In this document: positions 33,813-46,218 of the stretch, piece by piece
How the letters are laid out: each line of letters begins with the position of its first letter
Numbering within the stretch: position 1 is the stretch's first letter
Assembly (NCBI GenBank): GCA_035578905.1
Contig: JAQJVL010000156.1
Span: 992,001 to 1,056,000 of the forward strand
Direction: 5' to 3'
Length of the DNA stretch: 64,000 nucleotides
From: Stictocephala bisonia
Taxonomy: Eukaryota > Arthropoda > Insecta > Hemiptera > Membracidae
Made by a program: the position numbers and the translations under genes
Notes under the pieces: generated by a model
What the model was told of the DNA's origin: nothing
Seen by the model: the letters and a program-made list of their open reading frames with translations, nothing else
The model's database searches: none

Positions 33813-35159
33813 CTAACCGAAAGAAAACAAATTTACCTTATGTGTAAAAAAAACATGGAGGATAAACAATTGCAATACATATTTGTCTTAATAAAATCAA
33901 ACAAAAATACACTGATCAATCAGGCATTTTAACGTTATTAATTCGTTAAGGCAAAATAACAAGAAAAATCCTGTATGTCCATTGCTATGTCAATGATATT
34001 TAATCCATTTAAAAATGTAATTGTTACAAAAATCTATTATATTCAAGAGTCAAGAAGTAGAGAAATCTATTCAGCTAGAATTTAATCCTTTAGCAAACAA
34101 TCCAAATTCGTAATATTTCGTTTACCAACACTACAACTGTTAAGTATATCTTTTCTGAAAGACAATATTCTAATATGACATAGTAATAGAATTATAAGAC
34201 ATTCCGTGTCAACCAACATACTCTCATTAAAATACTACAATAATAAGAATGTTCTTCAAATAATATACTGTAATTTGTTATTGTTCCATAGTGAAGAAAA
34301 CTTTATGTAAAACTGGAGGCGTACAGTTATGACCATGACCTTGAAATATTGGGTTATGGTGCGATGAGAAACACGGGGTTAGAGCAAAGCATTTCTAAAA
34401 ACATTAACAGTACAGCTGAGTTAATTCAATTGGTAGCAACAAAAAAAACAGCTGAACAAAAATTATTGTTTGTAACAGTACTATAGAGCAAACTCTTAAT
34501 CCAATTCATTTATAAGTACTATAGTTTTTAGATTGTTATTCACTATTATTATCCAATATGTTTACTTATCTGCCGTCATCACAATCCGGTTTGACAGATA
34601 AGTGAGGTTCTTCTGCAGATAGAAAAGAATAAAATTAGTCCTTAGTTCCTTTTTATGTATTGTATAAACTATTTAAATATATAGGCTATTATGAATCTGA
34701 ATATTATTACTGACAAAAAGTTCATCATAAATTGTTTATTTCATATTTACATAAAAGAAAGGATTGTTTTAATATATTGAGGGTGAAGAATCATAATAAG
34801 AAAGTTAAGACTGTTGCACAATCTTAATATGGTAAATAAAATCCAAAAACGATGTAGGACTCACTCATCACAAAATCTCTGGGACCAAAATTTTAATGAA
34901 ACTTGGAGGGAAGTTAGCTTTTGTATCATAAAGACTCACTAAAAGAGGATTTCTCTAAGCTTAATTCTTAAGGGGTAGAAACAGACCCTCAACGTTTCCT
35001 TTTTTTATTAGATTAACACTGGCATTAATTTAATAATTCCAAACAGCTGACACAAAAAAACACAAACAAGACACAATAGCTTGGCTAATTTGAAAATGTG
35101 GCTAAATCAGACTTTCTGACAAGGACATCCTACATGCAGTTTGTGTAGAAAAAGAAGAA
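33813..35159. other. Gopc intron 1 (left part), no gene seen
   Basis: AT-rich with poorly defined repeat-like scraps (for example 34780-34990). No exon. Confidence 0.5.
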
Positions 35160-35390
35160 GAAAACAGTGACACGGAAAATAAACCAGAGCCAGAACCAGC
35201 TTCTACCCCTCAGCAGGCATTGGATGCTGCGAAAATCCTTCATCGGTTTTTCACTCAATAGGAAGATGATATAAGGGTTGTGGAAGATGCTATGCTTCTT
35301 CAGGACAAAGTAAGGTCAGTACTTTAGATAGAGAAAAGGAAACAGACCAAAATGACAAACTTTTTCGTTGATGTAAATATAGAATGTACA
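35160..35390 (+). pseudogene. pogo-like transposase C-terminal scrap
   Basis: The plus-strand frame gives acidic EKEEENSDTENKPEPEPAS, then QQALDAAKILHRFFTQ, a stop, EDDIRVVEDAMLLQDKVRSV, and near the end MTNFFVDVN. This layout (acidic linker, helical segment, terminal TNFF) resembles the C-terminus of pogo/Tigger/jerky-type transposases. It has stops and no N-terminal part. Short similarity, so moderate confidence. Confidence 0.45.
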
Positions 35391-36239
35391 TACACATAAA
35401 CAAATGTGTTTATAAGCGAGTGATAAAATATCTTCTTAATAATAATGTCTCCATCGTATGTTTTTGTACATCTTGATGAAAATACAGTTAGATATTACAA
35501 TATTATAATATTTTAAATGCACAGTATAGTAGTTCCGCTAATCCAAACATCGGTAATCCGAAAATCTGCTTAATCCAAAACAGAAATTGGCAAAAGATTT
35601 TGGGAAAATAAAATGCAGTTACTGTAAGAACTATAACTTTATAAACCTAAAAATGACAAGAAAATATGAATTCAAGCACTTAACTAATAATAAACTCTTC
35701 AAATGTTACTTTGGTTTTAAAAAATCAGTTAAATTTCTTTACTTTAAAGAAGAATTCATCTCCCACAAGACTGAATTATGCCAGCGAATAAAAAACATGG
35801 TATACAGTACACTGGGGTTGCGGCGGTGTGTTGATCTACATAGCATAGCACGAGATCAAACACATCCACAACGTCTGTGTAGGTTACCCTCTGTTTGCGT
35901 TTGTATTTCAGTATAAATAACAATAATAACAAAAATAAGTTCACAGTTAAAACTTTGAACACACCCGTACAGAATGGAAACAATAAATCTGATATATAAA
36001 CACAGAAGTTCGAACTGTTGATGCGAGACTGGCATTGGGAATTGGGAACAGTGCTGTCTGAGGCAGAGTGAGAATGCCAGAAATATACACACGGTTTCAG
36101 TCAGCTGATTATATGTAGCCTAGTGGAAATTGCAATGGCATCAACTAGCGCTAGGCCCGGAATCAATTTCAGCTAGTGACTCCACCTATTTACATAGTCT
36201 TAGTTGCAGAAAACATAGCTGATCTAAAACGGCTAGTGC
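35391..36239. other. Gopc intron 1, with a pogo-type terminal repeat at about 35522
   Basis: CAGTATAGTAGTTCCGCTAA and CGGTAATCCGA at 35522-35570 resemble the end of a pogo/Tigger-type element, but the partner end was not located. The remainder has overlapping open frames on both strands (35587-36092) without family motifs. Confidence 0.4.
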
Positions 36240-36860
36240 AAATCCCAGTACAGGAAACAGAACAAATGGGACTTAAAATTAACAATGAAAAACAAAGTAC
36301 ATTCATTTAACAAGAAATAGGGAACAAGACAGCTCTAAATTTTGCTTTGGTCTACATTTATTTCACACAACACAAATTTATTACAATATAAGCACAAAAT
36401 GCACAAATATATTACAATACAAGCACAAAATGCACAAATATTATGGTGATCGATTTCGGTGAACCACGCTCACCTTCCTCAGACCAGAGGGATTCACAAA
36501 AGAATCCAAGAATACATTTATTTGACCAAGTTAAGAGATTTTTAATATCTTGGCTTAATAATCACAAATGCCAACTTAGAGGACCCCAGAATATTGAAAT
36601 GAATTAACCAAGCCAATATAAGTAGCTTTGCTAGAAATAGACTTTTATACTCAAAAATTGAAACCCGTAAAATCATAATTAGACCAGTACTCACCAACAG
36701 TGCCGAAGCATGGGTTATTAGTAAGATGATTGATAGAAAACTCCTAACTTTTGAAAATAAAATCCTTTGGAAAATCCATGGACCAACCTATGAAAATGGT
36801 GTATAGCAAATCAAACACAACAGAGAGATCCAAGATCTATACAAAGAAAGTGACATCATA
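36240..36860 (+). pseudogene. Degraded non-LTR reverse transcriptase fragment
   Basis: Pieces of a reverse transcriptase C-terminal half are readable with frameshifts and stops: MGLKINNEKQ, YLGLIITNANLED, SFARNRLLYSKIETRKIIIR, PVLTNSAEAWVISK and ENKILWKIHGPTYENGV. These follow the order typical of insect endonuclease-reverse transcriptase elements. An insertion or fusion at 36360-36480 carries a repeated GCACAAAATGCACAAATAT unit and TCGATTTCGGTGAACCACG, reminiscent of Penelope-like element ends. Confidence 0.6.
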
Positions 36861-37925
36861 GCAATAATAAATACGGTGGGCGCAATAATAAATATTTTTT
36901 ATTTTGATGTGTTTTTTTGCGCTGAATACAAATTTGAAAACTATTTTGGTCTATTACAAATATTTCTCGAGATATAACAGAAAAACTACTCGCGGCGGAT
37001 CACGATTAGCAGCCATTACGCGATCATTATATACAACAACTATTAATCACAAAAACCGAATTCATCTATATTCCCGCCGGAGTGACGGCCTGCACACAGC
37101 GGCCAAACATTGGAATTTAACGCAAATTACGAATTTTTGTTGAGAAAATAGAAATTATGATAAGTAAGGTTATGTTTGGTTGTGTCAGTAAAAAATGCAT
37201 TTTTCGAGCTGTAAAAATAATTTTACTACAAAACCGGTTATATTTGTACTACAAAAAAACAAATTGTCGAAAAATAACGATTTTTAAAAAGTTGGGTTTT
37301 TTTTACTATTAGATAAAATACTAGCCTAGTTTTTCTATTTTTTGGTAAAAAACTAGTTTACCGCGGATGAAATCAAACTCCTCAAGAGATATAAACTCAT
37401 TGTTCACCACTTTTTCAACATGAAATCATATTTTCAGAGACGGCAAGAAAGTGCATAATTACCCCAAACTGGATTGAGACAATCACCAAAAACAAACTAC
37501 CGTATATTTTGAGTTGATGGCAAGTGCGAGTGCACAGTAAATATTATTAATTAAGGAGTGGAGCTGTCTAGAATGTAAGTTAATGTTATATTTATAAAAA
37601 TCATATATATTGACTAGCAAAATAAAACCTGAGGGAACTGACATTTGTTTGTAGACTAGGCCTGATCTAAGACATGACCCTAGCCTAACAGAACTACATT
37701 TTGATTCAAAGGATAGTTAGCAAATTATGAAAAACACTTAAGGCATATCTATGAACACTTCATCTACCAGATAAAGAATTTTATAAATATATTTAAAAAT
37801 CTAAATTAGCTGAAGGATATGTCTGTATACACGTATGTGCCGCAGTTTAGTTTACAAACTATATACAATATAATAGAAAACATACAATATAATATGAGTA
37901 AATAAAATAATCCAAACAGACTTAC
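36861..37925. other. Gopc intron 1 (right part), no gene seen
   Basis: A moderately GC patch at 36970-37110 (CGCGGCGGATCACG) belongs to no feature I can name. The right edge is the exon 1 donor. Confidence 0.45.
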
Positions 37926-38013
37926 CGATTAATAAATCTAAATCTACAAAAGCTTTGTCGAATTCTTTTTCTAATATATCTAACCACCGAAAACTTTCTG
38001 CTGTAACTGCCAT
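37926..38013 (-). CDS. Gopc: Gopc exon 1 (start codon exon)
   Basis: On the minus strand ATG at 38013 opens 29 codons plus one base, ending at donor G|GTAAGT. The peptide MAVTAESFRWLDILEKEFDK then AFVDLDLLI closely matches the GOPC N-terminus, which in human contains [20 protein letters not shown]. Exon 2 supplies the next residues in the matching phase. The 5' UTR extends toward 38090. No other in-frame upstream ATG is needed. Confidence 0.9.
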
Positions 38014-38299
38014 GTTGTAAGTTGTATTGTAAGAATTATTTTCGAAACTATCTGATATTGGAACAGTGGAACTAGAATTGGGAACTTATGAACTATGAAA
38101 AAACCATATAATAATAAAGTATTATTTAGTATACTGCATCGTTTATTGCAGTAACATGTACACATATGGATTACAATTGTCAATTAAATATTACTACAAT
38201 TTAATTAAGTCCATGCAAAAATAAAAATTTATGCAAAACATGCAGTATCTTAAGATTCAATCATACAACAAAAATAAATAACAAAGTAAAGCATTTACT
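38014..38299 (-). promoter_or_regulatory. Gopc 5' UTR and presumed promoter region
   Basis: The sequence upstream of the Gopc ATG on the minus strand. No TATA box or initiator stands out. It is assigned by position only, and its right side is bounded by a non-LTR fragment. Confidence 0.35.
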
Positions 38300-38545
38300 T
38301 GCTATCAAAAGTCATCAAGGCTGTAGGGACACTTATTAACGAGCCAATTCTTGAGTTGAATTTTGAACCCCTCATATAAGCTTGAATTTTAATGGAAAGT
38401 GGTAACTTGTTGTAATAGATAAACTCCCTTTACGTATGGGCCTTTACAGTACAGCCAATATTTCTTCTTTTTCTAAAATAATGACTCCTCTGTCTAGTGT
38501 TGGGGTATTGCACTTCACTATTTCTCATAGTTAATAAATTATAAA
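38300..38545 (-). mobile_element. Non-LTR retrotransposon 3' fragment
   Basis: The minus strand encodes RQRSHYFRKRRNIGCTVKAH, a stop, YYNKLPLSIKI, then after a frameshift GFKIQLKNWLVNKCPYSLDD. This is the C-terminal tail typical of jockey/CR1 reverse transcriptases. Dead fragment immediately upstream of Gopc. Confidence 0.6.
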
Positions 38546-38597
38546 TAACTGTTCTCTTTCCAAATAAATTAATTGTTGTAACAAGTTAGTTTCAATT

Positions 38598-38598
<1 letters not shown>

Positions 38599-38628
<30 letters not shown>
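38599..38628. repeat. 30-base T run
   Basis: Uninterrupted T tract. It may be the poly(A) of an antisense retroelement or a mononucleotide microsatellite; its length is subject to assembly error. Confidence 0.9.
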
Positions 38629-38634
<6 letters not shown>

Positions 38635-38779
38635 TTTCAAGTAGTAATCAAATGTGATAATATTACAGTATTATTTAATCAAATTTAGGATTTCCACATA
38701 GTTTGCACTTATTTAAAGGTGAATATGAATAGTGGATGAACTGTGTTCAGTGAGTTTGGCTTATGCTTAGGAATGGATA

Positions 38780-38960
38780 TGTTTACAAGGGACCTACAGA
38801 GTTCAGCCCAGATGAAATCCGAGACACTTTGTATTCATCTGGTTTTTAGCTAACTGACTAGCCTGAATCGTTTCTTTTCCCTATAAAACATCCATGGCTA
38901 TTGTCAAATGCGTTCATCCCCACAAAGTAAAGAAATGGTCTGTGGTCCCCCCACACTTGT
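38780..38960 (-). repeat. SINE-like repeat (family 3), antisense fragment
   Basis: It contains the inverted tRNA-like block TTTTTAGCTAACTGACTAGC and AACATCCATGGCTATTGTC, matching the antisense copy at 40060-40170. Confidence 0.5.
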
Positions 38961-39235
38961 GTAGTACCCTTGATTATATACACTTACAATGCCATATAGT
39001 ACCTAGAAATATTTTTGTGCCTGTAATTTTGTTAGTTAGTGAGGCCCGCAACCACAGCTGGTTTTAAAACTGCATCACATTTACATGGGACTACACTAGC
39101 GCTCCCCAATGTCACAAACATAGCTGATATTTTGAGGCTCAAAAATTAACATTGGATGGGAGATCTATTTGTGTATAAAATCAATGTTAGTACCACAGAT
39201 AAATAACTCTACATCTGTGGTAGTACTATCTAATA

Positions 39236-39370
39236 GTGTCAACGCCGGTGGTAACCACTGAATGAACACCTCAGCATTAAGAGGATAATTACACCACTTA
39301 TCTGTCACTGTCGGTATATCCCAAACCAACACTCCTAGGGAAGAACTCTTGTCCCCAAGTAGCTTGGTGT
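39236..39370 (-). repeat. SINE-like repeat (family 3), antisense end fragment
   Basis: GTGTCAACGCCGGTGGTAAC and CAGCATTAAGAGGA match the end of the copy at 40190-40260 (GTGTCCACGCC, GGTATTAAGAGGACC). Confidence 0.5.
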
Positions 39371-39489
39371 ATAAATAACTTTAACAATTGATTATATTTT
39401 GACAAATACATAACTCATTTAATGTAAAATTTATGTGCTAGTAATTTGATTAGTTAGTAAGATCTGCTATTACAAATGACTTCTACTGC

Positions 39490-39627
39490 TGCCGTGGTAA
39501 CTCAGTTATTAAGGTTTCGGACAGTGGAGGGCCACTTCCAAGGTTTGAATTCCCAAGCAAACGGTCCATACTTCAACTGTTGAACTAAGTTCACGCTTAT
39601 GCCCGTGTAAACTAGCATGTGAAACTA
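39490..39627 (+). mobile_element. tRNA-derived SINE (family 1), second copy
   Basis: A diverged relative of 11054-11225: GCCGTGGTAACTCAGTTATT (A-box region), GGTTTGAATTCCCA (B-box region), GTTGAACTAAGTTCACGC and CCGTGTAAACTAGCATGTGA. Older than the first copy, judging by substitutions. Confidence 0.65.
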
Positions 39628-39904
39628 AAAGATTACCTTACATCACTAAGGCTCAAAACAACTAAAACAAATACAATTATTTAAGACAACATTATTTGGA
39701 AATGGATAAGAAATCTATCATTTTGTATACAAAATAAATGTTATTTTACACAGGCGTATGGGCAAGGTTCTGATATTTAGGTGTCAAAACATTCAACACG
39801 CCTTTGGCCAACGGGCGCGCACATATATTTCAATTATAATTCCCTTTACTGGTACTAATCAAAGACCCGAAAAAGAATATCTAAACGATCCTACATTCTT
39901 ACAT

Positions 39905-40310
39905 ATGAGACGCCGACACAATGTTATTGGTATTTTAAGGCGAATATGAATGGTTATATGAGTGTAGTCTGGTTACTAACTGAGTTCAATTATTCCTCAG
40001 AAAGGGCAATTTATTAATAGCCCAACAACCAGGGTAACTAAGGGACCTACAGCTTTACGTGGAATCCGAACCACATAGTGCTGGTCTGATTTTCAGCTAA
40101 TTGACAAGCCTGATACTCATTTATCTCCCCCACACAACATCCGCACAATGATTACCACCCAATATGGACACCCCAGACTTCTCTAGTAGTGTCCACGCCA
40201 ATAGCAACCATTGAGCGGACGCCATGTCGGTATTAAGAGGACCGAACATGTCCCCCAAGTAGCTAGGTTACAGCACTGCGCCACCAGTAGCACTGCAGCT
40301 AGAAAGAAGT
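39905..40310 (-). mobile_element. Fused SINE family 2 tail and family 3 body, antisense
   Basis: 39905-40025 matches the family-2 body (GAGACGCCGA, TATTCCTCAGAAAG, AATAGCCCAAC). 40030-40310 is family 3 inverted: GGAATCCGAACCACATAG is the inverted B-box region and GATTTTCAGCTAATTGACAA its partner. The join suggests a composite element or nested insertion. Confidence 0.5.
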
Positions 40311-40655
40311 TTTATTTTAGATTGTTGATATAGTACAAAATTGAGGAATGACCTTTTGAAATCGAACACACATTTATCAAGAGTACACAATTTACTAATA
40401 ATTGATTAAGTTGGATATTTAAAATACAAATCACAAGATTATAATATAATATACAAGTAATTATTACAACGGAACCAGTCTGTTTTACAATTAATTTAGA
40501 CTAATACTATTAGTGTTGTAACTTGTAGAATTTCGTTTCATAATGAAAAATTACAATTTTCCAAGTTGAATCACAAATATTATTAGTCCAGTTGGACTAA
40601 TATTATAAGTTTTTGTTTCACATCAATGGGTAATATTTTTGAAGTGTAATAATAC
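40311..40655. other. Intergenic, no gene seen
   Basis: AT-rich, with short local repetition of TTGGACTAATATTA-type words. Nothing else. Confidence 0.5.
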
Positions 40656-41990
40656 AAGTCAAATCAAATCAAAAATCATCTCTATTACATCATCATCAAG
40701 ATAAGTACAGTGTCACAATAATAATACATCAAGTCAAGTTTAAATTAGTCAAAAAATTCTTTTAAAGTATAAAAGGGCCTTCCTTGTAGCCATTTCTTCA
40801 AGTGTCGAGCAAAGAGCTTCTTGTCACAGTTCTTCAGTACCTCCGGTAAAGCATTCCACATTTTGGCACCGATGTAGCTGGTCTTCTTTTCTGTGGATCT
40901 GAGGTGGTGCACAGGTTGGCAATAGTCATTTGTGTGCCTTGTATTGTATTGGTGGCTTTATGACCCACTTCTAGTTGTATCCGGTTTCTTTGTGTACGTA
41001 GGTTATTGTTTCCAGAATGAGTAAGTTGATCACCGTCAGTATCTTCAGTTCTTGAAAGGCTCTTCTAAAGGTTTCTCTGGGCTGTAAGTTGTATAGGATT
41101 CTCATAGCCCACTTTTGTAGAATAAGGACTCGTTGCATATTTCCAGATGTAGTGCTGCCCCATACTGCAATACCATATTGTAGATGTGACTCGAACAGGT
41201 CATGATATGCTGTTGTGAAGTCACATTTTCTTCATTCTTCTTATTACAAACAGTCCTGTACTTAGTTTATTGCAAAGATTGTTGATGTGTGCTGTCCATG
41301 AGAGCTCGTCATCAAGTGTTATTCCGAGGTATTCTGTGGTTTCAATTTCTTCCAATTCAGGTAATCTTACAGTGATCTTACTTTGCCTACCTAGTACTAG
41401 CTGCTTGGTTTTGGTTTCGTTCACAACAAGGTCATTATTGTGGCAGCATTGTATTGCCATGTTAAGGGAGATATAGCTGTCTATTTCTAGTTCTTCCAAG
41501 CAGTAGTACTGTGTCATCAGCATACGTTAGTGTGTTACTGTAATCTTGTATGAAAGCTTGGAAGTCTTTTGTAAATAATATGAAAAGGACAGGACCGATC
41601 CTTGCGGGGACTCCTCTAGTGATTGTTTTAGGTTTTGAGCTGACCATTTCTGTTTTGCCATTTATTACACATGTCATTTCGACCAATTGTTTTCTGTTGG
41701 TTAGGTAACTGGTGAACCACGTTTTTGGGGTCCCACGTATTCCTAGGGTTTCTAGTTTGTGCATTAAGTAGCCATGATCCAAGCAGTAAAATGCCTTACT
41801 GTAATCTAAGAGTATAGCAGTTTAGGTTTTACCTTCTTCCAGTCGGTCTAGCATAAAGTCCACCAGGCTGATTAGTGCAGTGTTTTTAGATTTTCCTGTC
41901 AGGAAGCCATGTTGCTGGTGGGATGATAGATAGGTGTTCAAACAAAGTCAAATACTTGTATAATTTGTACAGGTGATCTTGAACTAATTT
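40656..41990 (-). mobile_element. Non-LTR (jockey/CR1-like) retrotransposon, 5'-truncated and frameshifted
   Basis: On the minus strand reverse transcriptase motifs appear in order. Domain 4/5: GTPKTWFTSYLTNRKQLVE, ITRGVPARIGPVLFILF and NTLTYADDTVLL (the YADD active site). After a frameshift come CCHNNDLVVNETKTKQLVLG, EYLGITLDDELSW and LQYGIAVWGST. The 3' end is a repetitive TTTGATTTGATTTGA tail at about 40660. Several indels and stops; inactive. The endonuclease domain is missing. Confidence 0.82.
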
Positions 41991-42138
41991 ATTCAAAATA
42001 CTAGTGAATTTATCTAATTATTATGTTGATTGAAACAGAAAGTGTTTTGCATATATTATCTTACTGTTTTAATTTCCATTTTTGTAATATTTAGTTGTTT
42101 TACTTTTGTTAATTTATTGATCTTATTGAATTATTACT

Positions 42139-43095
42139 ATGCTTCAAGATTTATTATTTGATTCCTCTGATGGAGATAATAATATAGTGGTCATACATCG
42201 TAGACCAAAAACTTTCAGAAATCGTATTAACTTCCATTTTGAAAATGCACTGGAATACATTGAAAGATTTAAAATGCCATCTCAAAAATTATAAATGTTT
42301 CTTCAACAAATCAGGCCCATGATAGAACACCCAACTAGCAGAAGTGGAGTAATGACTTAAAAACAACAGTTCTGTGTAGCTTTACATTGGCTTGAGAGTG
42401 GCAGCCAGTACACTGTGGGAGATACCCATAGGGTAAGCAAAGCTATTGCCGCTGTGTATCTACTATTGTCAATGCAGCTAACCGGGCTCCATTTGACTAT
42501 GTTATTTCCTGGCCAGAAAATCTTGGTGAAGTGGCAAATAAGTTTTACAACATGGCTTGTTTTCCTCATGTCGTAGGTGTTGTTGATGGAATTTTATTAA
42601 CTATAGATGCCCCCCACTGAAAATGAAGAAGCATTTGTGAACCTATGTTTTATTATGTTAGTGCTAGATGGCCAGGAAGTGTTCATGATGATTGTGGGTT
42701 AAGAAATAGTCCGCTATATGAAAGAATGGAGAGAGGAAGTATATTTCCAAATTCAGAAATCATTGGAGACTCTGGCTATCCACTAAAACGATGGTTGATG
42801 ACACCATTGCACGACATCCCAAACAACGTAGCAGAAGGAAGACATAATCAGCGACTTAAAGATACAAGACAAACAATAGAGCGAGCTATAGGTATTCTGA
42901 AAGAGAAATTCCCTCGTCTAAATCACCTCCGTTTGAGCTCTACCGTACCTTTAGTAGTGAAGTCATTAAGAGCTGTGCTGTACTGTGTAACTTTACAGGG
43001 AGGTGTGATGATGAATTGATTTTAGGCAATGAAGATGTAGTGTTGGTTACCACGAAGAAGAGGACCAGTTATATGATGAACAGCCATTACAGTGA
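42139..43095 (+). pseudogene. PIF/Harbinger (HARBI1-like) transposase pseudogene
   Basis: It opens MLQDLLFDSSDGDNNIVVIH, with FLQQIRPMIEHPTSRSGVMT after a stop. The DDE part at 42645-43019 is intact in one frame: SARWPGSVHDDCGLRNS, IGDSGYPLKRWLMTP (second catalytic Asp region), RQTIERAIGILKEKFPRL (Glu region). Stops and frameshifts lie between 42290 and 42640. No inverted termini were identified, so its boundaries are unknown. The right side passes into the gypsy-associated region. Confidence 0.85.
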
Positions 43096-44720
43096 GACCC
43101 ATCCCCCCCACCAAAGCTGGAAAGCGTGCCAACTGGGGGATGGCTCAAAACAAGTCAAATGATGGGATCACGGGTGGCAGTTGGAGGGTCCAAAATAAAA
43201 CTCGGCAGCTGAGCAAAACTAATTTATTACCAAGAAAGCAACATAATAATCAATCCAAACGGCAGAAGGCCACAATATTAATTGGCCGAAGGCCCCAATA
43301 TTCATTCGCACTTAGAAAATAACAATAACCACTGATATTCACAAGATAATACAAAAGCTACAAAAACACTTAACGCTACAAATACCAAAATTAACAACTA
43401 CATGGCCTATCTGCAGCCTAGCCTGAGACACCCCAAAACGTAAGAAAAATGTAATGCCCAAATAAAAGTGAAAATTTAGAACTTTTTGGATCACAACAAT
43501 TAAATCGGCAATTTAGCCCACATCCCATGATTCCACCGGGGCCAGGGAGTAAGCCGGAATCCCTGGGCAGCTCCGAATTAGAAGTTAAGCAAAGCACAAT
43601 AATCCCCTTTTGGTGAAAGTTTAAAACTAAACAATTTTAAAAAAATATAACCCGGTACCGTTCTAGTAAAAAGTCCCTTCCAAAACACCCCTAATACACT
43701 TAAAAAAAAAAAAATAATAATAACAATCACTAGGCCTAAACATGAAATAAATAATAACATGATTTAACAATAGGGACCTAACAAATATAAACTCTAAAAT
43801 ATCTAACAACAAAATAAACTAATTAAACTAAATAACAAGAAATATAAATATAAATAAATATTAACATCAAAAAGTTCTTTTTGTATTTCAAGTTTTCTTT
43901 TCCCTTGATAAAAAAAAAACACATATAGGTCCCCATGGCTGTGTTGCATAAATCACTTTGCTCTAGTTTTAGGCCTAGGCCACATAAAGTTCCACAAACC
44001 TTTTTTTTCTTCTTTTTTTTTTCTATATTTCACTTTTTTTTCTTTAATGCCATCAAAACCCCCCAGCTCAGCCGCCGGGAAACAAAATGGAACGCACTGA
44101 CCTGAGGACTGAAGAAAATTGCCCCGAGAAGTGGAGAGGGCAGTGAGGGGCAGAGCTCGCTCAATCACATGGTCCCCAGGCCAGGCTCGCAGTGGTAGAA
44201 TGGTTGACCATCCCCGGACGGCAGGCTGAGGGCTGAACGTCCCACTCAAGGACCCTGGAGTTTTGGAGCCTCTAGCCTCGCATGGTAAGGTGGTTCGGCC
44301 GCAGAGAAAACTACTAGAACAATCCAACAGACGGCCAACCCGACAGACCAAAGCTGGAACACGGAACGAACGGATCCGAGCCAACGGCCACTAAAGTAAG
44401 CGAAACGCCGGGCACGAGCGAATCTCAGGCAGCCTAGCAGACCATGACGAAAAAAAACGAAACGTACCGGTCAAAACGACCCGGTACAACCTCCCTCTGC
44501 AAAACCTCAACACACCCAGGCAGGGGAGAAAACTCGGTACCTCAGGGAACCAAACAGAAGACGAAGAAAAGACCTTTGAAGAGTGGTGTTCCAAGGACGC
44601 CCAAGAGAACCTAAGAGGGGAAACCCCTCGAACAGGGAGCGAACTACCCTGACTGTCGGGCCCGACAAGAAAAGAGAGAAGGAGACTCTCTCAGAACAGC
44701 CACCTAGGGCGCAGAGGTGA

Positions 44721-46218
44721 TCAATCTCTTTGCCCCAAGAAACCCCCAGGAACACCAACTCCTGGATCAACCGTTCCCCGGAAAGCCTTAAGCTGGGACA
44801 CATGGGCTTTCCTGAACACCCTGCCTGACTGGGGATCAACCAGCAGAGCAGTCACCGGTGACAAAAACCTGTCGATGCGGTGGGGACCAGACCACCGATA
44901 GCACAACTTTGCAGCTCTTCGTTCCGCGGCCGAACTGACCGGGTGAGCCTGACAAAGAACCAGATCTCCAACCTGAAAAGGGTTAGGAGTACCACCCTTA
45001 TCATACCTCCTCCTTACTCTCTCTCTAGCACGTAGCAGGTTGCGCCGAGCAGCCCGCCACGTGGACACTACGTCAGTGGCACCTGGCGTAGGTAGAAGAT
45101 CCTCTAGCCTCCACAAGTTGGACAAAGGGTTGTTAGGAGGGTAGCCATGTAGAATCTCGAAGGGAGTGGCATTGTGACTCTCATGCTTGGAAGAATTGAA
45201 AGCAAGCTGGAGCCAAGAGAGACTCTCATCCCAGATGTTCTGCTTCTCAGCATGGAAAGTAATAAGGGCAGACCGAAGATTGCGGTTGAACCGCTCTGCA
45301 TGAGAAGGCTGTGGGTAATAAGGCGAGGTAGTCACATGCCTGATACCATTGCCAAAACAGAACCTACGAAACTCGTGTGAGGTAAACTGGCTACCGTTGT
45401 CGGACACAAGAGTAGAAGGCACACCAAAGTGCTGGAAGAGTTGGGACTGGAGAGCACGGATCCACACAAACAAGTAGGTAGGAGCTACCTGACTTGCTAC
45501 GGGGAAAAGGACCCACGTAGTCGATGAACACCTTCTCAAAAGGACGCTTGGCCACCTCAGAAGATAACAACCCTAACCTTGCATTCTGACTAGGCTTGCT
45601 GAGAGAGCACAGGTGACAAGCCCGCACTCTGCCCGCAACATCCCGGTCCATGCCCTTCCAGATGAAATACCTACGAATCTTAGCGATGGTCTTATGAATG
45701 CAAAGATGACCGCCCACAAGGGAAGAGTGATAATACTGAAAGACCATCGGTACTAGATGACTAGGCAGCACTACACGGGGTTCACCCCTCTGTCGAGGAC
45801 GGCAACAGAGTACCCCTTTGGACAGAAAATAGGGAGGGTGGGCACCTCCCTCTTGTAGCTCACCTAAGATGACTGACAGCTCAGGATCTTTCTGCTGATG
45901 GGACAGTAGGTCGTCAAAAGCCAGAGGAAAATCCAGAAGAACAGCACCACACTGAGCAACAGCCTCAGTAGGTGGATCACTGGGTTCATGATACATGCGG
46001 GAAAGAGCATCCACGATGACATTCTGGGTACCCCTAAGATGTTGGACTCGGAACTTAAAGGCAGAAATTTTGACCACCCAGCGACCAATTTTCCCAAGCT
46101 GTCTGGGATGGGCAAGAAGCCAAGATAGTGCCTGATTGTCCGTCTCCAGCAAGAACTCAGCGTGTTCCAAGAAACGCCGAAACTTGTCCGTACCAAAGAC
46201 AACAGCCAGACACTCTAA
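44721..46218 (-). pseudogene. gypsy RNase H end and integrase, copy 1, deleted and frameshifted
   Basis: RNase H continues (LLETDNQALSWLLAHPRQLG, VDALSRM). Then comes the integrase zinc-binding HHCC (HLCIHKTIAKIRRYF ending ACHLC) and the first core Asp in FIDYVGPF. Near 45475 the frame changes and the segment expected between the first and second catalytic Asp is short, implying an internal deletion. The next frame carries LVSDNGSQF (second Asp), HAERFNRN (Glu) and a C-terminal domain with GDLVLCQAHP. Integrase is non-functional as it stands. Confidence 0.82.
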
